A stretch of DNA of 64,000 bases, from NCBI GenBank assembly GCA_038042195.1, contig JBBTET010000010.1, positions 1 through 64,000 of the forward strand. Direction: 5' to 3'. The stretch comes from JACRIM01 sp038042195 (GTDB lineage Bacteria > Planctomycetota > Phycisphaerae > UBA1845 > UTPLA1). Positions within the stretch are counted from its first letter, which is position 1, and each line of letters opens with the position of its first letter. The notes beneath the pieces are model-generated. The model searched no databases and had not been told where the DNA came from. It worked only from the letters and a program-made list of their open reading frames with translations. The position numbers and the translations under genes are program-made. Shown in pieces: positions 34,009 through 43,002 of this stretch.

Positions 34009-36570
34009 TCATGGCGTTTGCCGTCGGCGTCTGGGTCCCAGCCACACAATCGGCAGCATAGTGACCATCCCCGCGCCACATGCGCCGCCGCCTGCACCGC
34101 AGTTGTTGGCGGGGTTTACGATAGGGGCGGGCGGGGGTGCGCCGGGGACGTCGCAGGCGTCGCCGACTCCGTCGCCATCGGCGTCCACTTGAGTGGGGTT
34201 TGCCACGGCCGGGCAGTTGTCCAGGCAATTGGCGCGGCCGTCGCCATCGGTGTCGCTGTCGGGCGCGCCGCAGCCGCATGCTCCGGCTGCAATCTTGGCG
34301 GGATCATTCGGACAGGCATCGTTGCAATTGGCGGTGCCATCGCCGTCGGTGTCGGTATCCGCCACGCCGCAGCCGCACTGGCCAGGTGCCGTTTTGGTGG
34401 CATCGTTGGGGCAGCCGTCGAGGCAGTCGAGGGTTCCGTCGCCGTCGGTATCGAGGGCACTTTCGACGACGCCGCAGCCGCAAAGACCGGGGACGATCTT
34501 CAACGGGTCGGCCGGGCAGGCGTCATTGCAGTTGGCGGTGCCGTCGGCGTCACTGTCGGTGTCGGCGACTCCGCAACCGCAGATTCCCGCGGCGACTTTC
34601 AATGGGTCGGCGGGGCAGGCGTCGTTGCAATTCGCGGTGCCATCGGCGTCGGTGTCGGTATCAGGCACGCCGCAACCGCATTGGCCCGGCGCGATCTTGC
34701 TCGCATCGTTGGGGCAACCATCATTGCAGTTGGCGGTTCCATCACCGTCGGTGTCCGTGTCGGCCACGCCGCAGCCGCATTGACCGGGGGCGAGCTTTGT
34801 TGCGTCGCTCGGACACCCATCGTTGCAATTCGGTGTGCCGTCGCCATCGGTGTCCGTGTCGGCAACGCCACACCCGCAGATGCCGGGGGCGATCTTCAAT
34901 GCGTCATTCGGACAACCGTCGGTGCAGTCGGGGGTTCCATCGCCGTCGGAATCAAGGGCGGGATTGATGCAACCGGGGAAGGAGGCGACGTAGATGGCGT
35001 TCGTGCCGTCGGAAAGATTGGCCGTCACGCAAATCTGGCCGTTGTTATTGAGTTGATAGGTCAGGCCGGTCTGTGCGGCAGACCCGTTGGGAGCCAAGTA
35101 GGAGCCGCAGGAATTGACCGTTCTGGAGACTCCGGGCGAGATTTCAAGGGTCTGGCCTTTGACGACAATTGGTGTCAGCACGCCGGTCGGGCTGGTGGCC
35201 CATACTGAATCGCTCCCGGGATCGAAAGGCGGCGGGCCTATGAGAAGCGAATAGAAGGCTACCTGGCCGGCATCGTTGATGCTTGGATTATTAACAGGCA
35301 AGGCAAACGTGACCCCCGCCGGCATTCCCGGCGCGGCCATTCCATCTCGTGCGACGAGTTCCACGGTGCCTCCCGGCGTCGTGTACTTGTAGATTGCGAC
35401 GTCGTTGGTGGAATCGACGCCGTCAATGCCGCTTATCAGATAACCGCAGTAGGCAACCTCTCCCTGACCGGACAAGGCCGGAGGATAGAGAAGCATGTAA
35501 TGGCCGCCGCCGGGGGCTGCATCACCCGTCCGCGCGATCATATGCAGCGCGCCGCCGTCTTCGACCCACGTCGAATTGTCATTCACATTGGGGGTGACGC
35601 CTGGCCCGGCCAGGATTGCATTGAACGCCAAGTTGCCGTCGTTGTTTATCGTGTAGCTGGGGAAATTTGCGAACGTCACATTGCCTAAGCCGGGGGCGAG
35701 CTGGCCCGCATACGCGACGACGCGCGGCGGGGCCATGGTGTTGCTCTCGGAAAAGAGCGCCAACGTTGCATAGTTGAGATTGACCGAGAAGGCGACTTGT
35801 CCGCCGGCATTGATGATTGGGTTCGAGAAGTATCCTCCGTAATTTACAAAACCAACCGGCCAACCTGACCCCACGGGAACGTTTGGGATTACATCTCCTT
35901 CACGAGCGATCATGCGCATCGGTCCACCGGCGGTTCGACACCAGATGCCGGAGTCATCGCCGACCGTGACACCACCCACGCCTTGCTTGAGGGTGCCTAG
36001 AAACGCGACGTCGGCGGATGAGTTCATGGCCGGTGTGCCGACTCCGTTGAACTCAGTCCCAGCAGGCACGCCTGCGGCCGAATCTCCGATGGCAACCCTC
36101 ACGACGGTGCCAGCCGCATTCTGTGCCCAAATCCCGCCTTGATACACCAAGGGGCCAGCGGCGACGCCGTAGAAAGCCACTTGTCCCAGCGGACTCTTGT
36201 GCTGCGTTGTAAAACTATTGGCTTCAAAGTGAAGCGAGTTGTCTCCCGGTGTCGGGTCTCCTTGCCGCGCGACGACGTGCAAATCTCCGACGGAGTTTTC
36301 GGCATACAGGATCCAGTAATTGAAGGCATCCACGCCGCCGATGCCAAAGGCCAGGTAACAGCTAAACGAGACGTGACCGGCCTCATCAATGGAGGGATAG
36401 CTCAATTGCTGAGTGCCAAAGAAGCCTGTTGTGTCGGGGGCAGGCTCTCCGGAGCGCATGACCTTGCGATAAGTCAATTGGCCATGCACCGTCGGGGCCA
36501 CTGCGCCCATCGTGAGCGCGACCAGGACCAATTGAAAAACGCGGCGAGCGAACACAGGTGTCACGGTCAT
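34009..36570 (-). CDS. Surface protein: tandem-repeat N-terminal domain, seven Cys-rich calcium repeats, CTERM-like tail
   Basis: 853 codons from the ATG at 36570, after a GAGAGA site; the frame upstream is unsupported. A signal peptide ends near VHG. Residues 35-525 are tandem units with the theme NNDGNLAFNAIL / INDAGQVAFYSLL / VARDGMAAPG, a propeller-like family common in planctomycetes (DUF7453-like). Residues 535-800 hold seven units of about 34 residues, CGCGVADTDTDGDGTANCND, each with a calcium-binding Asp ladder and four Cys. The C-terminus is NNCGAGGGACGAGMVTMLPI, a few more hydrophobic residues and PRRRR, matching the tail of the protein at 31670. Convergent with the membrane protein, 7 bp apart. 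Confidence 0.85.
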   Translation of the reverse strand: MTVTPVFARRVFQLVLVALTMGAVAPTVHGQLTYRKVMRSGEPAPDTTGFFGTQQLSYPSIDEAGHVSFSCYLAFGIGGVDAFNYWILYAENSVGDLHVVARQGDPTPGDNSLHFEANSFTTQHKSPLGQVAFYGVAAGPLVYQGGIWAQNAAGTVVRVAIGDSAAGVPAGTEFNGVGTPAMNSSADVAFLGTLKQGVGGVTVGDDSGIWCRTAGGPMRMIAREGDVIPNVPVGSGWPVGFVNYGGYFSNPIINAGGQVAFSVNLNYATLALFSESNTMAPPRVVAYAGQLAPGLGNVTFANFPSYTINNDGNLAFNAILAGPGVTPNVNDNSTWVEDGGALHMIARTGDAAPGGGHYMLLYPPALSGQGEVAYCGYLISGIDGVDSTNDVAIYKYTTPGGTVELVARDGMAAPGMPAGVTFALPVNNPSINDAGQVAFYSLLIGPPPFDPGSDSVWATSPTGVLTPIVVKGQTLEISPGVSRTVNSCGSYLAPNGSAAQTGLTYQLNNNGQICVTANLSDGTNAIYVASFPGCINPALDSDGDGTPDCTDGCPNDALKIAPGICGCGVADTDTDGDGTPNCNDGCPSDATKLAPGQCGCGVADTDTDGDGTANCNDGCPNDASKIAPGQCGCGVPDTDTDADGTANCNDACPADPLKVAAGICGCGVADTDSDADGTANCNDACPADPLKIVPGLCGCGVVESALDTDGDGTLDCLDGCPNDATKTAPGQCGCGVADTDTDGDGTANCNDACPNDPAKIAAGACGCGAPDSDTDGDGRANCLDNCPAVANPTQVDADGDGVGDACDVPGAPPPAPIVNPANNCGAGGGACGAGMVTMLPIVWLGPRRRRQTP

Positions 36571-36724
36571 GGCGATTCTCTCTGGGTTATGCAAGAGCAG
36601 GCCCGAACTACTCGGCCGCCAAGAGAGAATGCGACAACAAATAGGGGGGATACACGCGAAATGGGCAAAACCGGCGAAACCCAGTGAGGCGGGTACAATA
36701 GAGGCGTGTTCAGGGTTCCAGCAG

Positions 36725-37363
36725 ATGCCATCGCCCCATAATGAGGAAATCGACGTTGCGTCGATGGTTGGCCGTGCCGTCAGCGGCGACACGGACAGCC
36801 TTAGTGCGCTGCTGTCGTTTTACGGGCCGCGGGTGGAGCAGCGGCTGGAGATCGGCCGGCATTGGCGGGCCATGCTGGAGCCGGGCGACGTGATGCAAGT
36901 CACGTATCTTGAGGCATTCATGCAGATCGGCACGTTTCGCCCGGAGCAGGCGGCGTCGTTTGAGGCATGGTTGCACCGGATCGCGGAGAACAACCTTCGC
37001 GATGCGATTCGTGGGTTGGAGCGACAAAAACAGTTGCCCCCGACCAAGCGGATCAATGTGGCATCCAACTCCGACGATTCCTACGCCGGTCTTTATCAGG
37101 AGCTTGCCGCGACGACGACCACGGCCAGCCGAGTCGCCGTCCGAAAGGACACGCAGCGCCTGCTCCAGGCGGCGATTGATCGCCTGCCGCCGGATTATGC
37201 CATGACGGTGCGGCTGTACGATCTGGAGAGCAAGTCCATCGCGGAGGTGGGGGCGGCATTGAAGCGATCGAGCGGGGCGGTGCATATGCTTCGGGCACGT
37301 GCACATGAGCGGCTGGGAGAGCTGTTGGGAACGGCGTCGTCGTGGTTTGACTCTCGCGCGTGA
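36725..37363 (+). CDS. ECF-type sigma-70 factor, planctomycete subtype
   Basis: 212 codons from the ATG at 36725. Region 2 is seen in FYGPRVEQRLEIGRHWRAML and EPGDVMQVTYLEAFMQIGTF, and FEAWLHRIAENNLRDAIRGL is the DNA-melting helix. Region 4 is LLQAAIDRLPPDYAMTVRLY, SIAEVGAALKRSSGAVHMLR with the helix-turn-helix. Layout and the R-W-A-M-L-E-P motif fit the planctomycete ECF group (TIGR02984-like, from memory). The serine/threonine kinase gene follows at once and is probably its regulator. An N-terminal extension of the frame overlaps the divergent surface-protein promoter and is not believed. Confidence 0.88.
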   Translation: MPSPHNEEIDVASMVGRAVSGDTDSLSALLSFYGPRVEQRLEIGRHWRAMLEPGDVMQVTYLEAFMQIGTFRPEQAASFEAWLHRIAENNLRDAIRGLERQKQLPPTKRINVASNSDDSYAGLYQELAATTTTASRVAVRKDTQRLLQAAIDRLPPDYAMTVRLYDLESKSIAEVGAALKRSSGAVHMLRARAHERLGELLGTASSWFDSRA

Positions 37364-37433
37364 AGGTCGGGCATGTCTTGTCGCATGTCTGAATGAACCA
37401 TGGGAACCACGATCAGCCAACAGGAGGCCGCCC

Positions 37434-39926
37434 TTGATTGACGCAGGTGGCGATGTGCGCCGACATCAGGATTTGATCGCCACGGCCCGCCGGCAATTCG
37501 AGCGGGCTGTGCAGAGTGGTCTGCCGACCGGTGGCTCGTCGATAGGCGTCGGGCTGCCCGGTGAGGCAGCGGTGCGAGGTAGACCCGCGATTGACGGGTA
37601 CGAGATTCTTCGCGAGATACATCGCGGCGGGCAGGGCATCGTCTATCAAGCGGTTCAGGCATCGACTGGCCGAAACGTGGCCGTGAAGGTCTTGCGACAA
37701 GGGCCGTTTGCCGGAGCGGCGGAGCGGATTCGCTTCGAGCGAGAGGTCAGTATCCTCGCCGGGCTTCAACATCGCAGCATCATTGGTATTCTGAATCGTG
37801 GGGAGGCCGCCGGTAGCCACTATCTGGTCATGGACTACATCGACGGTCGCCCGTTGGACCGGTTCGCGCGGGAGCGCGGTCTGAGCCTGCGCGAACGGCT
37901 GGCCCTGTTCGCGGAGGTGTGCGAGGCTGTGAGCGCGGCACACCTGCGCGGCGTGATACACCGCGACCTCAAGCCGGGCAACATACTCGTGACGGAGGCC
38001 GGTGAGCCGCGAATTCTCGACTTTGGTTTGGCCAAGATGGCGGCGGGTGACGATTCGTCGGCGGTCGAGGCCACACAATCCGGACAGATCATCGGCTCAC
38101 TCCCCTGGGCGTCACCGGAGCAAGTGGGAGGCCGGCCTTCGGATGTCGATATTCGCTCCGACGTATATTCGTTGGGGGTGATTCTTTATCAATTGATGAC
38201 GGACAGTTTCCCCTATTCGACGGTCGGCAATCTTGAAATCGCGCTGGTAAACATCCGAACGGTCGAACCGGTGCGCCCCCGAACTCTATCTCGCGAGATT
38301 GACGACGATCTTGAAACGATTGTCCTCCGGTGTCTCGCCAAAGAACCCGTACGCCGGTATCAGTCGGTGGGGGAGTTGATTCGAGATATTCGGTATTTCC
38401 TTTCCGGCGATGCGATTGAGGCGAAGCGCGACTCAACGGTCTATTTGTTTCGCAAGGCGTTGTATCGTCATCGAGCCACCGTTGCGGCGGCGGGGGCTTT
38501 TGTCGTGCTGCTCACCGGAGCGACCTTTCTCTCATTCTGGCTCTGGCGACAGGCTGCATCCCAGCGCGATGATGCCGTTGCAGCCCGCCAGCGCGCCACG
38601 GCTGAGACCGGCAAGGCGACCCAGATCGCTCAATTCGCACAAGGCATGTTAAGCGGCATCGACCCCGCAACGGCCGGGGCTATGGACAAGCGCCTGATGC
38701 GTCTGGTTCTCGATGGATCGGCGAAACGCGCGGAATTGGAATTGGGCACACAACCTGAAGTGAGAGCGGCGGTACAGCACACGATCGGCAAGGCGTATCT
38801 GGCCATCGGCGAGTTTGCGGCAGCGCAGGCCCAACTGGAACAAGTGGTCGAGATACGCCGGTCCATATTGGGAAATGAGAGCGAAGAGACTCTTGTGGCG
38901 ATGGACGACCTGGCCATGCTTTATCTGGACCAAGGGAAACTGACCGACGCAGAGCAGCTATGCCGGACGGTGCTTGAAATCCGCACCCGTCTGCTCGGGC
39001 TGGATCATCCGCAAACGCTGTTGTCCAAGAGTAACCTGGCAGAGATCTCGGAGGAGCAAGGCAAGTTCGAAGAGACAGAGGCACTAAATAGAGAGGTGTT
39101 GGAACACCGGACACAAAGCCTGGGCGCGGAGCATCCCGACACGCTGACTTCCATGAACAATCTCGCGGGCGTGTTGCGTAACGTTCGGCGGTTCGACGAG
39201 GCGGAGCGCCTTTATCAGCAGACGATGGACACTGAGAAGCGGGTCAAGGGAGAACTCCACCCGCAAACGCTTCGGACCATGAGCAACCTGGCATTGTTGT
39301 ATTATGAGAGCGGTAGAATGATCCAAGCCGAGCCGCTGTACCGCGAGGTACTGGCCCTCCGGCAACGCGTGCTTGGCGATGAACATCCGGACACACTCAA
39401 TTCGCTGGGCAATCTGGCCGACTTAGTTCGAGCGAAGGGTCAATCGGACGAGGCGGTGGAGATGTTCCGACGGCTCACCGATGTGGAGCGACGCGTATTG
39501 GGAAGCCGACATCCGACCCTCGGCGTGCATATCTTCACGCTCGCTGCCATCGTTGGTCAGAACGGTGACTTTGTCCAAGCGGAAACACTATTGCGCGAGT
39601 CGGTCGCCATCAACGTGGAAGCGCTGCCGGCGGGCCATTGGCAGATTGTGACATCTAAAATCGCTCTCGGGGCCTGCCTATCGCGGTTGAGTAAATTTGA
39701 AGAGGCGGAAGGCCTCCTTCTTGAAGGACAGGCCGCCCTCCAGGGTAAGCCGGAAGTCTCAGACGCCTGGCAAACGGCAGCCATTGGTTATCTCGTGAAA
39801 TTGTATGACGCTTGGGAATTAGTGGCACCGGGCACCGGCAAGGCGGAGAAGGCTGCCGAGTGGCGTGCCAGGCTGAATGCGATGACGACCAGTGCGCCAG
39901 CGACTGCGCCGGCCTCGGGACCATGA
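37434..39926 (+). CDS. Ser/Thr protein kinase with transmembrane helix and TPR sensor
   Basis: 830 codons if translation starts at the TTG at 37434, which has AGGAGG six bases before it. An ATG at 37299 in frame would overlap the sigma gene by 65 bp and lacks a site. Kinase residues: glycine loop IHRGGQGIVYQ (62-72), Lys in NVAVKVL (85), catalytic HRDLKPGNIL (about 177), DFGLAK (about 196), APE-loop SPEQVGG. One membrane helix (about 349-370, TVAAAGAFVVLLTGATFLSF) leads into about ten kinesin-light-chain-type TPR units (GxEHPDTLxSxxNLAxL). It forms a module with the preceding ECF sigma factor. Confidence 0.9.
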   Translation: MIDAGGDVRRHQDLIATARRQFERAVQSGLPTGGSSIGVGLPGEAAVRGRPAIDGYEILREIHRGGQGIVYQAVQASTGRNVAVKVLRQGPFAGAAERIRFEREVSILAGLQHRSIIGILNRGEAAGSHYLVMDYIDGRPLDRFARERGLSLRERLALFAEVCEAVSAAHLRGVIHRDLKPGNILVTEAGEPRILDFGLAKMAAGDDSSAVEATQSGQIIGSLPWASPEQVGGRPSDVDIRSDVYSLGVILYQLMTDSFPYSTVGNLEIALVNIRTVEPVRPRTLSREIDDDLETIVLRCLAKEPVRRYQSVGELIRDIRYFLSGDAIEAKRDSTVYLFRKALYRHRATVAAAGAFVVLLTGATFLSFWLWRQAASQRDDAVAARQRATAETGKATQIAQFAQGMLSGIDPATAGAMDKRLMRLVLDGSAKRAELELGTQPEVRAAVQHTIGKAYLAIGEFAAAQAQLEQVVEIRRSILGNESEETLVAMDDLAMLYLDQGKLTDAEQLCRTVLEIRTRLLGLDHPQTLLSKSNLAEISEEQGKFEETEALNREVLEHRTQSLGAEHPDTLTSMNNLAGVLRNVRRFDEAERLYQQTMDTEKRVKGELHPQTLRTMSNLALLYYESGRMIQAEPLYREVLALRQRVLGDEHPDTLNSLGNLADLVRAKGQSDEAVEMFRRLTDVERRVLGSRHPTLGVHIFTLAAIVGQNGDFVQAETLLRESVAINVEALPAGHWQIVTSKIALGACLSRLSKFEEAEGLLLEGQAALQGKPEVSDAWQTAAIGYLVKLYDAWELVAPGTGKAEKAAEWRARLNAMTTSAPATAPASGP

Positions 39927-39981
39927 GCAACTTTCTCTTGGCAGAGTCCGGCCCCGCCACGATTGCGCCGGCAGTATTACA

Positions 39982-41046
39982 ATGCCGGGCATCGTGAAGA
40001 TCGATCTGCATACGCACATCCTTCCGAAGACCTGGCCCGACCTTGATGCGCGTTTCGGGTATTCCGGCTTCATTCGACTCGACCATCACACGCCATGCTG
40101 CGCGAAGATGATGAAGGCCGCAGATTTGTTCCGCGAGATCACCGACCACTGTTGGGACCCAGCGCGGCGGATTGAAGACTGTGACCGCTGCGGCGTGACC
40201 ATGCAGGTGCTGTCGACCGTGCCGGTGATGTTCAGCTATTGGGCGAAGCCGGCGGATGGGCTGGAAGTGTCGCGGCTGCTGAACGACCACATCGCAGGCG
40301 TGGTGCGCGATCATCCGACGCGGTTCGCGGGGCTGGGGACGATTCCGCTTCAAGACCCGGACATGGCCTGCCGCGAGTTGGAGCGGTGCGTCGGCGAACT
40401 GGGCCTTCGCGGTGTGCAGATCGGGACGCACGTGGAGGCAAACCGATTCACCGCGCGCACGAGGGCGTGGAATCTGAATGACGCCGAGTTGTTTCCCGTC
40501 TTTGAGACGGCGGCGCGGCTGGGGGCGGCGGTGTTCGTGCATCCGTGGGACATGATGGGCAAGGAGCGGATGCCGGACTACTGGTTGCCGTGGCTGGTGG
40601 GGATGCCGGCGGAGACGAGCCTGGCGATTTGTTCGGTGATCTTTGGGGGGGTGCTGGAGCGGCTGCCGAAATTGCGAATTGCGTTCGCGCACGGCGGCGG
40701 GGCGTTTCCTGGGTCGATTGGGCGGATCGAGCATGGATTCAAGGTGCGGCCGGATTTGTGCGCGAAGGATTGCAAAGTAAATCCGCGAGAGTATTTGGCG
40801 CGGCCGGATGGCAAGGGTGGAGTCATTCCGGCGCGGATTTATGTGGATTCACTGGTGCACGATGAGGATGCGCTACGACTTCTCATCAAACTGTTTGGCG
40901 CGGAACGGGTGGCACTGGGGAGCGATTATCCGTTTCCGCTTGGGGAGGCGCGGCCGGGGGGGTTGATTGAAGGGATGGGGGAGTTGGGGAAAGTGGAGCA
41001 ACAGCGGCTCTTGGCGCTGACTTGCATGCAATTCCTGGGTCATTGA
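39982..41046 (+). CDS. Amidohydrolase-family decarboxylase, ACMSD type
   Basis: 354 codons from the ATG at 39982. The metal site begins with IDLHTHILP (HxH). Further ligands and active-site residues lie in FVHPWDMMGKERM, IAFAHGGGAFP and LGSDYPFPLGE, which is the plan of 2-amino-3-carboxymuconate-6-semialdehyde decarboxylase, including the WxLPWLVGMPAETSLAI segment. ACMSD diverts the 3-hydroxyanthranilate oxidation product away from quinolinate. The dioxygenase that makes this substrate lies at 30956, so both act in one pathway although they are 8.4 kb apart. Related decarboxylases with other substrates cannot be excluded. A GTG three codons in is an alternative start. Confidence 0.88.
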   Translation: MPGIVKIDLHTHILPKTWPDLDARFGYSGFIRLDHHTPCCAKMMKAADLFREITDHCWDPARRIEDCDRCGVTMQVLSTVPVMFSYWAKPADGLEVSRLLNDHIAGVVRDHPTRFAGLGTIPLQDPDMACRELERCVGELGLRGVQIGTHVEANRFTARTRAWNLNDAELFPVFETAARLGAAVFVHPWDMMGKERMPDYWLPWLVGMPAETSLAICSVIFGGVLERLPKLRIAFAHGGGAFPGSIGRIEHGFKVRPDLCAKDCKVNPREYLARPDGKGGVIPARIYVDSLVHDEDALRLLIKLFGAERVALGSDYPFPLGEARPGGLIEGMGELGKVEQQRLLALTCMQFLGH

Positions 41047-41079
41047 TTTAGGGGTCAGCAGTTTCACCGGATACTCGAC

Positions 41080-42006
41080 ATGCGACTTGGGCCGAATGCG
41101 ATCATCCCGGTTGGTACGAAAGTCGTGACGCGCTGCGCCGTACGCAGCGGTCAAGATCGCTTTATACAACCCGTCGGCACTGTCGGTGTTGTCACAAAGG
41201 CACCGCTCGACCACAGGCACGGTTATAGAATCCGACTCGTCAATGGAGTTGACGTCGGCCTGCGTCGCAACGAGTTCGTTCTTCTTGGTGAGGCTCAGGA
41301 TGACGTGATTGGCCTGAGCGATGCCTCGAATGCCGACTTCGATCTTCATAAATATATAATCTACAAGTGCGTCATAGGATCCCAGGCGTATGGGCTTGTA
41401 GACGAAGGATCAGATATCGATCGGCGCGGCGTTCTCCTGCCAAGTGCCGATGCGCACTGGTCCATTTTTGGCGTGCCCGAGCAACTTGAAAATGAACCGA
41501 CTCAGGAGTGTTATTGGGAGTTGCAGAAGTTCTTGCTTCTTGGGTTGAAGGCCAATCCGAACATATTGGAGTGCATGTTCACGCCGATTGTTGAGCACTC
41601 AACTCCGTTGGCGGATGAGATGCTATCCCTTCGGGGTTGTTTTGTATCCAAACTGATCTACCAAACATACAACGGGTATGTTCTGTCACAATTCAAGAAG
41701 CTCGGGCAGGATGTGCGAAACCGCGGCGAGATCAAATGGAAACATGCCATGCATCTCATCCGGCTTCTCCATTCCGGTGTCGCAGCATTGCAGACCGGAG
41801 TCGTTCCGGTGCGAGTGGAGCAGCATCGAGACAAGTTGCTTGCGATCCGTCGCGGTCAAATGGCATGGGACGAAGTGGAGCAGTGGCGCCTCAGCCTTCA
41901 CGCTCAATTCGAAGAGTCCTTCGCGAATTGCTCGTTACCCGAAAGACCGGATTACGATCGTGTTAACGCATTTCTTGTGCGCGCCAGGCGGAGCCAGGTC
42001 CAATGA
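41080..42006 (+). CDS. COG3541-type nucleotidyltransferase with N-terminal barrel domain
   Basis: 308 codons. The nucleotidyltransferase motif is VIGSQAYGLVDEGSDIDRRG (residues about 97-116), with the two metal-binding Asp. A helical region with EIKWKHAMHLIRLLHSGVAA follows, typical of the polymerase-beta-like family that Burroughs and Aravind linked to RNA repair. Residues 1-75 form a small beta-barrel or KOW-like domain (GTKVVTRCAVRSGQDRF, GTVGVVTKAPLDHRHGYRIR) not usual in the short family members. The stop overlaps the next start as ATGA. No RNA ligase gene is nearby, so the RNA-repair role is inferred from family only. Confidence 0.8.
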   Translation: MRLGPNAIIPVGTKVVTRCAVRSGQDRFIQPVGTVGVVTKAPLDHRHGYRIRLVNGVDVGLRRNEFVLLGEAQDDVIGLSDASNADFDLHKYIIYKCVIGSQAYGLVDEGSDIDRRGVLLPSADAHWSIFGVPEQLENEPTQECYWELQKFLLLGLKANPNILECMFTPIVEHSTPLADEMLSLRGCFVSKLIYQTYNGYVLSQFKKLGQDVRNRGEIKWKHAMHLIRLLHSGVAALQTGVVPVRVEQHRDKLLAIRRGQMAWDEVEQWRLSLHAQFEESFANCSLPERPDYDRVNAFLVRARRSQVQ

Positions 42007-42474
42007 ACCAAAGTCCACAGAATGACTCAAGGCTCCTGGGAGTGGTTCAGGCGCATCCGTACCGCCTGCTGTTTTGCACGATCAGCGGCGCGCATCTGTA
42101 TGGGTTTCCATCTCCGGATTCCGACGTCGATCTTCGCGGCGTGCATGTCTTGCCGGTCAAAGAGGTGATTGGGCTCAAGCCAGCGCGCGAGACTATTGAG
42201 GATTCGCGTATTGTCGATGACCTGGAGATCGACCTTGTTACTCATGACCTTAGAAAATTCATCGGGCTATTGCTCAAACGCAACGGGTATGTGCTGGAGC
42301 AATTGTTGTCGCCTCTCGTTGTGATGACGACTGCAGAGCATGAGGAACTGCGCGAATTGGCTAATGGGTGCATTACGAAGCACCACGCGCACCATTACTC
42401 TTTCCTAAAGCCTCAGCCTCTGGCCGAGGACCAGAAGAGGTTCGGACCGTTCCGTCGAATAAAGTCTGTGTGTA

Positions 42475-42517
42475 GGTTCTCCCTCCGGGAAGGCCCCGTG
42501 GGGCAGGAAGGAGAACC
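42475..42517 (+). promoter_or_regulatory. Hairpin that hides the tnpA ribosome binding site
   Basis: GGTTCTCC (42475-42482) pairs perfectly with GGAGAACC (42510-42517), with CCCC/GGGG pairing inside. The AAGGAG site (42508-42513) of tnpA is inside the stem, three bases before its ATG. IS200 is known to repress transposase translation by just such a stem, so the same role is inferred. Confidence 0.75.
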
Positions 42518-42519
42518 CT

Positions 42520-42945
42520 ATGCAAGACTGGCAGAGTTTGTCCCACATGCGGTGGGACTGCAAGTACCACGTGGTGATCGTGCCGAAGTATCGGCATAAG
42601 GTATTCTACGGCGAAATGCGTCGGCGGATAGGCCCGATTTTGCGGGACTTGTGCCGGCAGCGTGAGGTGGAATTGATCGAGGGGCATTGCATGCCGGATC
42701 ACATCCACATGTGCGTGAGCATCCCGCCGAAGTACAGCGTGTCGCACACGTTGGGATTTTTGAAAGGCAAGAGTGCGGTGCGAATCCACCGGGAGTTGAT
42801 GCGTCACCGTCGGATGACGGGCATGCACTTCTGGTCCACCGGCTACTGCGTGAGCACGGTGGGCCTGAACGAAGAGCAGATTCGCAAGTACATTCGAGAC
42901 CAGGAACAGCTTGAAAGTGGCCAAGGCGACTTGGACCTCAAGTAA
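42520..42945 (+). CDS. tnpA: IS200-like HUH transposase TnpA
   Basis: 141 codons, a normal length. The Y1 transposase fold is complete: KYHVVIVPKYRHKVFYGEM at the first strand, EGHCMPDHIHMCVSIPP with the HUH-type His-x-His (61-63), SVSHTLGFLKGKSAVRIHRE and the catalytic tyrosine in IRKYIRDQ (Y124). It cuts and joins single-stranded DNA at the hairpin ends. No frameshift or stop is present, so the element looks active or recently arrived. Its start lies behind the site-hiding hairpin. Confidence 0.92.
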   Translation: MQDWQSLSHMRWDCKYHVVIVPKYRHKVFYGEMRRRIGPILRDLCRQREVELIEGHCMPDHIHMCVSIPPKYSVSHTLGFLKGKSAVRIHRELMRHRRMTGMHFWSTGYCVSTVGLNEEQIRKYIRDQEQLESGQGDLDLK

Positions 42946-42956
42946 ACGTTGACAAC

Positions 42957-43002
42957 GGCCCCAGCGGGGCCTTCCCTATGTGCATGCCCCCTTCAAGGGG
43001 GC
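42957..43002 (+). terminator. Two stacked GC hairpins after tnpA
   Basis: GGCCCC-AGC-GGGGCC (42957-42971) and GCCCCC-TTCAA-GGGGGC (42986-43002) follow the tnpA stop within 60 bases. Neither has a long T-run, but together they would hinder read-through into the split gene. Confidence 0.5.

Noticed and set aside
34100..34960. Regularly spaced repeats that could suggest a CRISPR array
   Set aside because: Units of about 100 bp vary at many positions and encode calcium-binding repeats in frame; there are no short identical repeats with unique spacers and no cas genes.
34018..35208. A 396-codon open frame on the plus strand, Gly/Ala/Val-rich
   Set aside because: It is the complement of the Asp- and Cys-rich repeat region of the surface protein; the apparent repeats come from that protein's tandem units.
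39655..40734. A 359-codon open frame on the minus strand
   Set aside because: It overlaps the kinase and decarboxylase genes, both strongly supported, and has a typical shadow composition of Arg, His and Pro.
42003..42599. Taking the first half of the split nucleotidyltransferase as a complete 198-codon gene
   Set aside because: Its last 66 codons are read through the insertion sequence; the family's conserved second half lies beyond the element.
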